Shown here: piece by piece, positions 31,576 through 43,589 of the stretch
Layout: each line of letters opens with the position of its first letter
Position numbering within the stretch: the first letter of the stretch is position 1
Source: Chara braunii
Lineage: Eukaryota > Streptophyta > Charophyceae > Charales > Characeae
NCBI GenBank assembly: GCA_003427395.1
Contig: BFEA01000075.1
Location: 3,062,427 to 3,110,987 of the forward strand
Direction of reading: 5' to 3'
DNA length: 48,561 bases
The notes under the pieces: generated by a model
Database searches by the model: none
What the model saw: the letters and a program-made list of their open reading frames with translations, nothing else
What the model was told of the DNA's origin: nothing
Program-made: the position numbers and the translations under genes

Positions 31576-31966
31576 CAAGCACAGCATTTGCTTTTACGTG
31601 ATTTAGCAGCACAAAGATGGGCAGCAGAACCTCCTTCCTGAATGGGTTCATCTCTGGACGGAGCAACAAGGCCACACTGTTGGGAAAACTGCTGACAGCC
31701 TTGGAATTCCCATGTCGGGACTTTGATCGCTCCTAACACAACTCTTTTGGGGTCGCTGGTATTCCAAAATAGCTGATGCTTCTCCTATCAATAGTCTTGA
31801 CCACTACCCCTGAGCATCATTCCAAGTTCGAGGGGAGGCCTCAGTCAAGTGAGGAGCCACTGCGGTGACTGCCTATCGCTTCCTCTTTTTCTTGAATTGA
31901 CAGCCACCAACTTTTGAGATGCAAATAATACTTCTTTAAAATTGGAAGCCGGCTCATTGATAATGC

Positions 31967-32059
31967 CTCCAATCTATTAGTGGAGTGTAGCGGTTACGGC
32001 TGTGACCGGGTTAAGCCCCTCAGACTGAGATTGCTGGCAAGCAGAGCCACAATCTCAGT
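31967..32059 (-). repeat. Diverged LINE tail fragment next to a perfect 10-bp hairpin
   Basis: The reverse complement of 31967-32015 reads AACCCGGTCACAGCC ... CTCCACTAATAGATTGGAGG, resembling the LINE tail. Immediately right, ACTGAGATTG (32024-32033) pairs perfectly with CAATCTCAGT (32050-32059). The interval 32060-32348 is non-coding. Confidence 0.5.
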
Positions 32060-32348
32060 TACAACCCTCCCTCCATGCTCCTCCCCCCCGCACCCCTCTC
32101 CCCCTTCCTCACCCCCCCAGTGCCTCCCCCAGCCACCCATCCCCTTGCTTCAGCTGCCGAGGAAAGAATCTTCCCTCTGAGACTCTCTGCCTCACAGTTG
32201 GTCCATAATTATCTGCCACATGAAAATTTGCAACAGTGAAATTCAATCTGTGTCCTTACTCCTGCATCCTGTCTCCATTGATGTTATTCACTTTCGTAGC
32301 TTCGTATCCTGTTCTCATCCCCATCTTTCCCATGAGACACGTCGTCCC

Positions 32349-32358
32349 AAGAAGATAC
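32349..32358 (+). repeat. Left direct repeat flanking the composite LINE
   Basis: AAGAAGATAC is repeated at 44525-44534, just after the poly-A of the plus-strand half. Its first two A cannot be distinguished from poly-A on the right side, so 8 bases are certain. Confidence 0.6.
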
Positions 32359-32434
32359 CTTGAATAGCAGGCTAGGGTCATGCTGGATGCTGTCTAGGCC
32401 TTTTTAGGCAATTTGAACAGCAGCTCAAACACCT

Positions 32435-32740
32435 GTGGGTCGGCGGGGGTGGTGGAGCAGGCGTCCCTGAACTCTGTGGAGGCATGGGGGCGGGTGTGGG
32501 CGGGTTGGCGGGCGGGTTGGCGGCGCGTGGCCTGGGTGCGCTGTCCTGAGCGTCCATCGGGCGTTGAATCCTGTGGATCTCTGTCATATGGCTCATTCCG
32601 ATGTTCCTTTCGCTGTCCAGCAGGCTTCCTCAATCCTTCGTCTTTATAGGGAGGACGAAGGGGGGGTCATCCCACTGGTTGTGCTCTTCCAGCACACTGT
32701 CTTCCAGCAATATTTGCATGAAAGTGAGGACCTTGGGCTG
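32435..32740 (-). repeat. ORF1/ORF2 junction segment, inverted copy of 38605-38910
   Basis: 306 bp matching 38605-38910 in reverse complement with about a dozen differences, mostly transitions. It contains the ORF1 stop (TGA at 32632-32630), a 33-base spacer and the ORF2 start region (MSHMTEIHRIQRPMDAQD). Confidence 0.95.
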
Positions 32741-35700
32741 TGTCCAGGCAATATTGGTTCTGAAGCGTGTGGTGCTGAGGTCCATGAGTTGGTGGTGGGT
32801 GAACCAAGCGAAGGGGGTATGCTTCTGCAAACGCATCTTTGGATCCATAAGCAGTATGACAGGGATGATGCCCTTCGGGAGTGAGAGAGAAGTGGGTATC
32901 ACTGCGCCCAGCACTCCTTCCGTATTTGTCTCACGGATCCAATATTTGAGCCTTTTGAGGATAACTGCCTTGGAGGGGTTGCCCCTCCATCCATCTACCG
33001 TCAGGCCCTCCGGGAGAATGCTCTGTGGCGAGGCAGCGTCCTGCTGCGGTGGTCTGAGGCCCAACACCCAGTGCCCTCCTTTTTTTATTCTGGTAAGGGG
33101 GAGGATGACAACCCCTCGTGGCATCACCACCGGTTCGCTGTCATCCTCCTCCAGTCTTACCATTTGTCTGAGTCTTTTGGGGGGAGCCTGCGGGGCGTGG
33201 TCCAGCTTCCCCCTTGGGTTGGTGGTCGTCTCCCACCCCACTCTTGTGTTTCGCGTATGCTTCCATTTTATCAAGGAACTCATTTACAACGAGGACGATT
33301 GCAGCCCCCACGTCCATCCAGTCAATGGCAGACACATTGTCATATTTCTCCACCGTTGCCAGCACACGCGGACTGTACATGAGGACGGTTTTCGCTTCTC
33401 CCCAGTATTCAGTCCTCAGCCTGTCCGTCGGTCTCTCGTCCGATAGTGAGAATATTTTGACTAGGGTCCATTCCGTGAGAAACTCCAGCTTTTGTTTGAC
33501 CTCTGCGTTGGCCACCATGGAGGGGGGTGGAGGACAATCGCCATTGTTGTTTGGTACGAGAGGTGTTGGCAGTTGGACTTCCATGTCGGTGGGCTGGTGT
33601 TGCTGTCGCTGCTCAGCTTCCGGGAGGTCCTCTGTGTCTAGGCGGTCCAGCGGGCTCGAGGTGTCCATATCTTGAGGCAGACGATCTGCAATTTGGGGAG
33701 CCAACACGTCTCCTACTGTCTGCAATTGGTGACTGTGGCTCATCGGTATTTCAATTTGCATTGCAGGTTGTTGTTGCCAGAAGCTCTGTAGTTGTTCCTG
33801 TTGTTGCTGGAGCACCTGTTGGTGTTGGCAGCACAACTGCTGTTGCCATTGCAGATGCATGTGCTGGAGGATCTGTTGCTGCTGGACCATCCTCTGTTGA
33901 TGTTGCTGTTGGTGATACTGTTCCATCTGGGCTTGTAGCAGGAGGTGGTATTGTACCTCGTACCTTCTCTGCTGCATGGCCTGTTGCTGTTGAAGTTGGT
34001 GGTTTTGTTGCCCCGTTTGGCTCAACATGCCCTGCATTTCCAGGTGCTGGAGTTGCACCTGTTGAACCTGGTGTTGTTGTTGTGCATAGTGAAGTGAGTG
34101 GGCTTGCGGTTGGTGATGATGTTGCATTTCCAGGTGTTGTTGCAGGGCATTCTATTGTTCCATTCGGTCCTGCCTCTGCTGTGTTTGATGAATCTGTTCA
34201 TCCGATATCTGTTGCGGAGCAGTGTCGGCCTGGGGGTGTTGTGGTTCCATGCTCATGCAGGCAGTGCGTTCCAGTGGTGGTTCCAACTGGTCAGTCTGCA
34301 TGTGGTTAGAGGGGAGCAGCTGGTCCCTGTGCATGGTTTCGTGCTGCCCTTGCTCTTGTAAGAGATCAGGGGTATGGTGGTGTTGGGGCGGCCTCTCTTG
34401 CGAGTTCAGCAGACTGGGTTGGTGTTGTAGCAGCTGTCCTTGCTGTTCCTTCATCGCCCGTTCCGGTGCGTGGTTGGCGGCTACATTCAGATTGCCAGTG
34501 GTCGGTATCTTGGCAGGGAGGAATTTCGTCTCCCCTGTGATCTGAGAGACCACCTCTCTTGCTCGGGAAGTTGTGTCTGTGGCGGCCAATTCCATCCCCG
34601 CAATAGTCGCTTTCGTGGTGTGCCCAGTCCCATCGAATCCCTGACTGTCTTGTGGCAGTAGTCGATGGGATTGCTCCCCCTCGTGATTGTGGGCGTGAGT
34701 TTCATCGTCCTTCCCCCTTTGAAGGTAGCACTGCAGGGGTGCATCCTTGTTGTTGCTCTTGCGCTTGCATTCTTCGTCAGTGTCAGTGTGCTTGTCCTCT
34801 GTGTCCCCTGCTTCGTCAGTTGTTGGTAGTCGAGGGGGCTGTCTGCCAGAGTCGGTGTGTCGATGAAGAGGGAAGGCAGCCCCTTTTATCTTGTTGAGGA
34901 GCGAATTCGCTTTAGTCCACATATGCTGTGGGGACGAGAGTTTTGTAGTCCCCTTGTCAGTCCTCTCTTCGACAGAGTTGAGTGACCGATGGATTGCCTG
35001 TCTCCCTTGTGCGGGCTCCAGGGGGGCAGGTTTATTGGCAGTCTGAGGGGTCGGTAGCAGTGGGAGACCCAGGGTTGTTAGCTGGAGCGGGCTCTTCACC
35101 ACTTGTTGCTGTCTGGAGTGAGTCAGAGCATGTGTTGCTGCATTGGTCACGTCCAGCGCCCATTGAGCCGTTTTTGCAGTTTGAGGCACGGGTGGAGGGC
35201 CACTCCGTGTGTGTACCCCTGCCTGTATGGTCACCAGTTCCATGTCCTGCCCATTTTGGCAAGGGGGCGGCCGCGGGATCAGACCTGGACTTGTCACCTG
35301 TAGGGGAGGTTTCTCCGTCTGTTGCTGTCGGGAGTTGGCTCTTCTATCTACATGGGTGGCCTGTGGCTCCCCTTGTGCCGGAGCAGCAGGCTGAGGCATG
35401 GGCGGGGACCCGCTCTGTGTCTGTCTCCCCGCGTTGTTGCTGATGTCTGGTTCCGTCTCGTGCCTCCCGTCCTTCTCGTTTTGGGGTGGGGGCCATTGAA
35501 GGAGTGGTCGGGGCGGCTGAGGAGGCTCTTCCCTCCTCCGGTGTTGAGGCGAATGTCCCTTGTCCTCCGTGCGGTCTGTTCCCCCATGAGCGGCAGTTTT
35601 GGGATCAACGGTCTTGCCTTGGTGTTGTAAGCCAGTTACCACGGTCCCAGCAGTCTTTGGTTGGTACTTTTGTCGGGGGTGGGGGGGGGTCCTGCTTTAT

Positions 35701-37350
35701 CGGGGCTGGTTTGGGGCGATGGCCATTTCCTTTCAGTGGGGGCCGGTCCTCCCCTTGCCCACCCTTTCCCTTTTCCGGGGTGGGGTCCTGTTTGCCTTTG
35801 AGCTTGGTGTCATCTGTGATCTGCAGCTTGGCCCCCGAGGGGAAAGCCTGTGGTTTGCCAGTGCCCTGCCATATCCATTTCCCAGGGCGACCATCTGCAA
35901 ACGCCCTGAAGATCCATCCCTCCAGCTCTCTCTCCTTAGGATACCACCATTTCTCATCTGAGGGATGGGGGATCACCAGACCTTTGATTTTGGCTCTGGC
36001 ACTGTTTTTGGGGCATGAGTCATCAGTGCAGAGGTGACCTTTTTGTTTGCAGGCGTAACACCATGGGTCCTGGGTATGGCTGACCGGGCCTGAGAATTCC
36101 TTTCCCCCTTGAGAATACCGCCACTCTTTGTTCAGGGGGAAGGGGTAAGCCGGATCCCATTCCATTGCCACCAGAAGTGAGTCATCTCTTTTGCCCATGA
36201 ATTGGGGCAGATCTGTGATGTACCCTTTGATCGGGGCTATGTTTTCCAGATCGGTCAGGATTGCTCCCTGGACACAGAGCGGAGCGAACCTGAATTCCAC
36301 CCAGAAGTTGGTCCTCATCAAATATTCTCGTCTCTTGTCCCCCGATTGCGGGTCGGCCGGTGACCACGCTGTTAGTTGCACAGGGCTACCTCTAAATTGC
36401 AGTCCCCTGTTTCTGAGGACGAGATGCTTATCTGTAGAATAGAGAGCGACGACAGTGATGCAGTCGGGGCTATCCACCTCTACCAGGAATGGTCTCGCAC
36501 AAGCTGGCGATCTGGCTTGATTTTGCCCAGCTTGTCGGCGATCCATTTCACCTTGTCATTAATCGGTATTGCCGACTGGGATGGCTGAAAGCGGAAATGC
36601 AGTGCCTTATGTGAGTAGATCGCATCACGAGTCGTTCTTGCCTGGGCATGGAAGACCGAATGGGGGTAAATGTACCCCTCCCTGACCTGGAATTTCCTCA
36701 CCGGCTCCACATGCAGCTGTTGTATAAGGTGGCTCTTCAACGGGGCCATGGCGTCCAGGGTGGAGGAGCTGATCGCATCTGTGCGAGCAAGGGCCGAGAG
36801 TGCCCTGATCAGCTGGGGGGGGATTTGTTGGATTTGCCTGGTCGGGTGGCCTGCTCCGGCCGAGCAGCGCTCTGATCCTCCCCCATGTGTTTCCCATCGC
36901 CCTCCTCTTGCTGTTGCTGGGTGTGCGATCCCCTCTCTCTTCCTGAAGCTTCCGGGGTCCTATCCTGGTGCATCTGCCGTGGTTGGGAGGGGATTATTTG
37001 TTGGTTCATCAGTTTATCTCTCCAGGTGACACGCACCCCCGCCGGTTTCCCATCAGCCTCCTTCTGCTTTTGCGGGGTGTGCGGTCCCCCCTCCCTACCT
37101 AAAGCGTTCAGGGTCGCATTGCGGTGCATCTTTTGTGGCTGTTGTGGTGCGTTCAATCCTCTACCACTCCCTGTCCCACTCCCTGAAGCGTGCAAGGATG
37201 CTCTATCGTGTCACTTCTGCGATTGGGGGGCAGGTTGGGGGGCAGGTTGCTTTTGTTTTTGGTTTTGGCTTTGCGTCTCGGAGGGGTTCGGATCCACGTT
37301 TCCTGTGTCCATCTTCTCTCCCTCCCTCGCCCTACACCGGTCCTGCGGGT
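32630..37350 (-). pseudogene. LINE ORF1 (DUF4283-like, zinc knuckle, Gln-rich linker, Trp domain)
   Basis: RNA-binding ORF1 of part A, about 1500 codons in several frames. From the N-terminus: Gln/Lys-rich tandem units (37225-36885), INDKVKWIADKLG (about 36600), then a DUF4283-like region with SPVQLTAWSPADP and RTNFWVEFRFAPLCVQGAIL. A zinc knuckle CYACKQKGHLCTDDSC (CX2CX4HX6C, about 36060-36010) follows, then a Pro-rich stretch and a long polar linker (35642-34152). Next is a Gln/His-rich segment (34127-33700), a domain with three spaced Trp (33500-33255), and a C-terminal region (VVMPRGVVILPLTRI ... FVLPIKTKD). Frameshifts lie near 36830, 36510, 35650 (C/G run) and 33215 (G run); TAG near 34150. 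ORF1 proteins of L1 elements coat element RNA. N-terminal start uncertain. Confidence 0.85.
36885..37225 (-). repeat. Tandem units of about 150 bp in the ORF1 N-terminus
   Basis: On the minus strand the translated units read MHRNATLNALGREGGPHTPQ and MHQDRTPEASGRERGSHTQQ, each followed by a Gln/Lys/Glu tract and DGK. A third partial unit lies at about 37175-37225. Length variation in the ORF1 N-terminus probably comes from this array. Confidence 0.75.
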
Positions 37351-38604
37351 AAGGTGCAATGATCCCTAGTGTGACGCTTGTTTAGTCATGAAAGCATCCA
37401 GGGGTGTATTCGGGCATTTAGGGTGTAGTCAAAGTATCGCCAGGCGTTGACCTGTCTCGGTAACCTGTCACGGTAGGATGGGCAGATGGGTCCAAAGTAG
37501 CTGGGAAGAGAAAGGAGAGGGTATAGTCACAGTATCGCCAGGCGTTGACCTGTCTCGGTAGGATGGGCGGATGGGTGCGAAGTAGCTGGGAAGAGAAAGA
37601 AGAGGGGTGGCATCGGTAGGGAGGGCAGATGGGTGCGAAGTAGCAGGAGAGAGAAAGAAAACGGGTGGCAGGAAGGCGTGGTGGGCAAGGCGGAGGGTTT
37701 CACCAAATCTTCTTCGTCGTGTCCCGTCGCAGTCGAGTCAGGTGTTGTGTGTGTCCCCTTCTCGCTCCCACGTTGTGAAGTCGAAGGCGTTAGCATTTCG
37801 GTCGGTCATCATCGGTCGTCATCTTCCGTATTCGTGTCGACTCTTCCCTCTCGGTCACTCATCATCCTGCTCTCTCTTCATATCCCCTTCCCTGTCTCCT
37901 CGTTCCCTCCCACGCGGTCAGCTTCGGTCTTCGGCTTCCGTCTTCGTGTCAACCCTATCCTCCCGGTCAGCTTACTCTGTGTAATCCCTTCCCCCTCTCC
38001 TCAGTCCCTCCCACAATCGGATAGTCCCTCGTCCTTCCCCTCACCCTATTTGTCTTCCTTCCTGGCGTCTCCGACGTTCTCCCTCGTTCTTCCCACAGTC
38101 GGATAGTCCCTCCTCGTTCCCCTCACCCTCTATCATCTGTCTTCCTTCCTGGCGTCTCCGACGTTCACTCTCGTTCTTGCTGGGTCCTGTTTATTATTCA
38201 CGTCTGTGTCGCTCTTGTCGTCCGTGTTAGTATGCTAATGTCTCTTGTGCTCAATATCGTCGGGCTCTGCAGTGTTGTCTTTCCCTCCTCTCCGTAGTTG
38301 CTCTCTTGGCAGCTTGTGTCTTTCTGTGTTTCTCCACTCCGTTCCCTTCTGCAGCTCCAAGATGTCTTCACGTAATTGCGCTGGCGTCAGTGCACGGTCT
38401 ACCTCGGCGTGGGGTCACCACTCCAGTAGCGGCTCAACCGCAGGGTAGAGTATGCTCAAGCCACGTCGCGTTGGCGCAGGGTCATATGTCCCACGGCCAT
38501 AGCCTCCGAGCTCACGCGGGTCCTGGCGGGCGAGCTTAGCCGTCCGCGGGTCGCAAGTCGCTAGCGCCTCACCGGAACTCCACACTTAATTTTTCCAAAA
38601 ATCC
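37351..38604 (-). promoter_or_regulatory. LINE 5' leader with tandem monomers
   Basis: Upstream of ORF1 on the minus strand. Monomer array one: 37426-37523, 37524-37609 and a partial unit to 37667, sharing TATCGCCAGGCGTTGACCTG and ATGGGTGCGAAGTAGC. Array two: two units of about 82-87 bp (38010-38091, 38092-38178) sharing CGGATAGTCCCTC and CTTCCTGGCGTCTCCGACG, with a related pair at 37820-38000. Tandem 5' monomers act as promoters in some LINEs, for example mouse L1; that role is inferred here. The leader ends abruptly at 38604, where part B begins. Confidence 0.6.
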
Positions 38605-38910
38605 CAGCCCAAGGTCCTCACTTTCATGCAAATATTGCTGGAAAACAATGTGTTGGAAGAGCACAACCAGTGGGATGACCCCCCCTTCGTCCTCCCTATC
38701 AAGACGAAGGATTGAGGAAGCCTGCTGGACAGCGAAAGGAACATCAGAATGAGCCATATGACAGAGATCCACAGGATTCAACGCCCGATGGATGCTCAGG
38801 ACATCACACCCAGGCCACACGCCGCCAACCCGCCCGCCAACCCGCCCACACCCGCCCCCATGTATCCACAGAGTTCAGGGACGCCTACTCCACCACCCCC
38901 GCCGACCCAC
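38605..38910 (+). repeat. ORF1/ORF2 junction segment, direct copy
   Basis: Start of part B. It contains the last ORF1 codons (LEEHNQWDDPPFVLPIKTKD) with TGA at 38713-38715 and, 33 bases on, the ORF2 ATG at 38749. The partner lies at 32435-32740 in inverted orientation. Confidence 0.95.
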
Positions 38911-41900
38911 CACCACCGCCCGATTCCACGACCCTCATCCCCCCCCGTCTTTCCCCGAGCCCGAAAACCCCCCCAATGGGCGGCCAAGTTGGCCTGCGCA
39001 GATATTGACATTCGCTCGATAAATGTCAATGGCCTAATCCAAGCATCGACAGAAAAGAAGAATGCCATATGGGATATGATCAAATCGCCGGTTGCTGGTG
39101 GGTGGCCAGACGCAGTATGTGTCCAAGAAACACATCTCCAGAACACCCCTCAACATGATGCAAAAGCCAAGTTCATCTGACCATACACATGCTATTCGGC
39201 ACCGGCAATAGACAGAGCGTCGACAAGTGTGGCAATATGGTTACCACCATCCTCGAAACTCAGACCGGTGTGAGTCCAGCACGACCGCCACAACGGACGG
39301 TGGGTGTTCCTCAGAGTGGCATACGAGGAGGATGAGTTCTACCTCGTCAATGTGTATGCTCCCAATGATCCAGCTGACAGGGCGGACTTCTGGCTTTCTC
39401 TGCACCAGCACATACCAGACGACGCTCCAACTATAATGATAGGGGACTTTAATACCACCTTGGATCCATCACTGGACCGGAGGTCCACCTCTCAACGATC
39501 GGACCCAGCAATATCTTCGCTCCCGGATCTGGGACTGGACACACTGACGCTCAGACAACTGATGGCTGACAAGGAACTGCAGGACGCCTATAGAACATTG
39601 CACCCGACCCGGAAAGAGTACACATACCTGTCCTCTAGAGGGGAGAGGGGACTGGCCAACTCGCGCATAGACCTGGCCCTTGTGTCTAAAGACCTGATGG
39701 GACTAACCACAACTGCGGAGATTGCTGCGATCAGCCCGTGTAAGTCCTTTGACCACAGAATGATAACGCTGGGACTCTCCTTCCACACTGACATCAAGAG
39801 GGGGGCTGAATTCTATAAACTCAACACCTCGGTGTTGCCCCTCCCCAAATTCAAAGACATGGTTCACAATTTCTGGCAGTACTGGCGGTCCAAAAGCCGC
39901 AACCGGAGGACAGACAAACTGTGTCCTGGTTTAATGATGGCATTGCCCAACTGAGAGATAGGGCTAAGAAATTCTCCGTGCACAGTGCGAGAGACCGAAA
40001 GGCGATCTTGGATCGCCTCATGCAAGAGCTCGAAGATTGGGATGATGAACTCATGGGCAACCCCCAGCACATCCCCTCCTTTGAAAAGCTGCAAGAGGCG
40101 AGGGACCACCTGCAAGACTACCTACAACGACAAGCCCAGGCATGGAGGATACAAGCTAGAATCAAACGACACCACACGGATGGGACAATGGCGAGATCTT
40201 TCTTTAACAAAGCAAAAGCCCGAGCGCGGGCCTCCACGGTCCCCAGGCTTAGACATCCCCTGGACAGCGCTGCTTCGGTCGCAACAAATGCCTATACAAT
40301 AGCCGACTACGCAGCCAAATATTACACAGACTTGTTCACATCTCGAACCCCCACCAAGAACCCTGGGGATGTCAGGGGATCCAGAGAAGAGTTGCGTCAA
40401 GCAGTGCAATCACGCCTTACACTGGAACAAAAATCCGCCCTGGACAAACCGCTCACATCGGACGAGATCTGGGCGGCCCTGCAAGACATAGAGGACGAAA
40501 AAACACCTGGAATTGACTCCTTCCCGAAAGAGTTTTGGGAGCACTTCTGGGATCTCTTTAAAGACGATCTGATGGAGTATATAGATAGCGTCCAGAAAGA
40601 AGGTTCCTTTGGGGGTATGATTGGCCAAGGAGTGACCACACTCATATACAAAAAGGGGGACAAGGACGACATCAGAAACTACAGACCTATCACCCTCCTC
40701 CCTGTCCCCTACAAACTGGTGGCCAAGGCTCTTACCACGCGCCTGCTGCCGTTTATGAATATACTCATTCATCCATATAAGACAGGTTTCATGCCCAACC
40801 GAAACATCCAGGACAACATCCTCTTCGTCAATAAGACCATCAAATATGCACGACAGCGCAAGGTCCAAGCCGCAGTCCTGTTCATAGACTTTGAGAAAGC
40901 GTATGACCACGTCGACTGGGACTTCCTGGACATGTGTCTGATCAAAATGAACTTTGGCCCACATTTCTGCCACTGGGTGGACCTCCTTCATAGATCGGCC
41001 ACAACTAACATAATGCTCAACGGTCACCTCTCACCACCCATAAAGTTGCAGAGATCGGTGAGACAAGGTGACCCCATAGCGCCCCTCCTATTCGTTATAG
41101 TCATGGAGGCTCTTGCAGCAAAGATCAGAGACCACCCGAGAATCAGCAAAGTGTCGATACCGGACATCCCTCACCATCTCATCCCGGTGACGTCACTGTT
41201 TGCTGACGACCTCACGGTCCTCATACGAGCAGATGCCGACAGCCTTCAGGCCGTCGCCCAAACCATACACCTCTTTTCTCTGGCGGCAGACATGACAGTA
41301 AATTGGGGCTCAAAGACAGAGGGCTGGTGGCTCCATCCCCAGGACCAGCTCCCTCCACCAGACCCATGTGTAAAATGGGCGAGAAAAGAAGATGCCATCA
41401 GGATTTTGGGAGTGAGGCTATCGGCAATGGGACCTCCGCCGGACCACAGCGACAACCTTGTCAACATAGCTATTGACCGCTTGGCAAGGTGGGAAGGGCT
41501 GCACACATCCCTCGTGGGCCGGGCCTTGGCAATCAACAATGCCATCCTCGCGGCCATATGGTACAAGCGTGCAGTATAGCCACTGAACCCGCAGCAATAC
41601 ACCAGGCTGAAAAAGGCGCTAACCACGTACCTTTGGAAAAAGAGCGCCAAATCTGGGACTTGCACGAACAGGGTGAGTTGGGACACCCTCACACAACCAA
41701 GAGCCAAAGGAGGACTGGGGATACTGGACCCGGAGAGGGAGAGCGAGGCTATGATTTTCAAGGTGTTGATCAGACTCCTTGTTGGAAACGACATACCTTG
41801 GGCACCTTTGGCCTGTGCAGATTGCTGGCCTGGCACCCCAATCGGCACCCCCTCACCAAGTGCACCCCTTTCAGTGGTTGACCAACAACCACTGGACAAT

Positions 41901-43504
41901 CCCTGGCCCCCGCCGACACAAACATGCGACGGGCGCAGCGCAGGCCACCAGGGATGATATCCTCAATGACCCCCTTTTGACAAATATGTTAAAACTATGG
42001 AGGAAACGAGGGCCCAAACAAAAGTGCCCGCCCAACAGGTGGCATTCCATATGGAGACAGCCACTCTTCGGCAACCCTTTCATCTTGGATGAGACTGGCA
42101 GCCCATTTCCGCTCACAGCGAACTCGCCGTGGCTCCCCTGGGCACAAAAAGGAATTTACACAGTGGGTGACCTTTGGGACCCTGTGCAGCAGAATTGGGC
42201 CTCGCCGGACAAGCTGAGGACCAAGTTGAGGTATGTAAGAAATATGGAAGACAAGTCCCGCCAACTCATAGATGCTCTCCCCCTGGCATGGCAACAAACA
42301 CTCAAAACAGGTCCAACAACTCAGCCACAGGATTGGGTGGTCAGATATGCAGAGCTGCCCACCCCGGAGACTCTATATAGGGTTGGTGATATACACGATG
42401 GAAGGTGCACACTGGAAGCCTTCGCTTTGCCTAACCCGGGGGCGAGGCTCTCCCAGATTGCTTGAGATGAAGACCGGGATACAACAGAGCACTGGGTGGG
42501 CCTGATGATTGTCAGAGTGGTGGGAGACCAACAAAATGGTTACCAGACATATGAACCTGCCACGCCCATAGCCCGACTTCCCTTTGATCTGGATGACTGG
42601 GAATGGACAGGCCAACAGACTATGCATATCTGGGATTACACTGTCAAAGGGGGGTATAGAGCAGCTCGACCACAGCAGCAGAGAGGACAAACAATTTCAC
42701 AGAGATGGGAGAGGGACTCACCTCTCAACCCCCAGCTGCTGACCAAGCTCCCTTGGACCAAGTATGCCAAGATAATGCCTGCAAGCCTCAGATCCCTTCA
42801 ATGGCAAATCCTGCACCGTTGTCTTCCCACCCCCGATTGGATTGTATCACGAACAGATCTGGAGCAAAGAGGCTTGCTGTCCCCTATCTGCACTTACTGC
42901 GGTAGGGCGACACTGCCTGCCAGGGCAACACTCGAACACTGCCTATTGGCATGCCCGATGGTTGCTCAAATTCGGAGGTGGTGGGATGCGGCGTTCCACT
43001 CGCTTACGAACATACACATCCCGTGGGACCTGGGTCTTATCTTGCTAGGCACAAATCAACATTTGCAAAGGCACTGGACCCCATTCGCCACTAACCTCTT
43101 CACGTACATGAGACTATGTCCTCATGCAAGCTTGGAGAGCGAGATGCTCCTTTGAGAGAAAGGATCACCAGTACGGACTGCAGCAAGCACAGCAGGCGAT
43201 AGAGGAAGAGATCAGATCCCGCACACAATACGCCTGGAAAACCATGAAGCAGAGTTACGAAGCTGAAGCAGACGCTACTCTCAAAGAAGCATTGAAGGAA
43301 TCCTACTGCCAGATCTGGCAGGACCCGCACCATGCCTTCTCTGAACTCCTCGACGACCTCCAAATACGATGGAAAAATTGGAGGGCGGACGAACCACACT
43401 GGCAAAGAAGATCCATGGACGACTTTGCAGTCCCATATCTACCGACCAACTTCCTGATGATGCCCCCCTGCAGCCACCCCTCCACCGCTCCCTCCTACTC
43501 CTGA
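38749..43504 (+). pseudogene. LINE ORF2: APE endonuclease, reverse transcriptase, zf-RVT
   Basis: Nearly full-length ORF2, about 1585 codons. The first Met follows the ORF1 stop by 33 bases. After a Pro-rich lead come the APE endonuclease (SINVNGL, VCVQETHLQ, VNVYAPND, IGDFN, NSRIDLALVS, SFDHRMITLG; 38996-39780) and the RT (KTPGIDSFPKEFW, NYRPITLLPV, FIDFEKAYDHVDW, SVRQGDPIAPLLF, FADDLTV with catalytic Asp pair at 41205-41210). Next are NWGSKT and AIRILGVRL, then zf-RVT (LQWQILHRCLPTPDW, CTYC, HCLLAC; 42799-42960) and a Gln/Arg-rich C-terminus. Breaks: TGA 39178 and 39271, frameshift about 39925, TAG 41577, frameshift about 41850, TGA 42463, frameshift about 43120. The TAG corresponds to Trp in LINE-1. 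Enzymatically dead. Confidence 0.93.
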
Positions 43505-43555
43505 CACCTCAACCATCTACCCGCCCCACGCCACTGCTTCCCTTCTCCCTTCTCC

Positions 43556-43589
<34 letters not shown>

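Noticed and set aside
32394-32434. Extension of the ORF2 start of part A into 32434-32394
   Set aside because: Homology to part B stops at 32435; the remaining codons to the stop are not LINE-like and are probably filler or flanking DNA.
32601-33446. 281-codon plus-strand frame
   Set aside because: It is the antisense shadow of LINE ORF1, whose minus-strand translation matches the LINE-C ORF1 at the protein level.
33527-34309. 260-codon Val/Gly-rich plus-strand frame
   Set aside because: Antisense of the Gln/His-rich ORF1 segment (CAG/CAA read backwards); no independent support.
35486-36037. 183-codon plus-strand frame
   Set aside because: Antisense to the zinc-knuckle region of ORF1.
37426-38178. 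CRISPR-like array
   Set aside because: Units are contiguous tandem monomers without spacers of constant length, and the context is a eukaryotic LINE leader.
40410-41027. 205-codon minus-strand frame
   Set aside because: Antisense shadow of the reverse transcriptase of part B.
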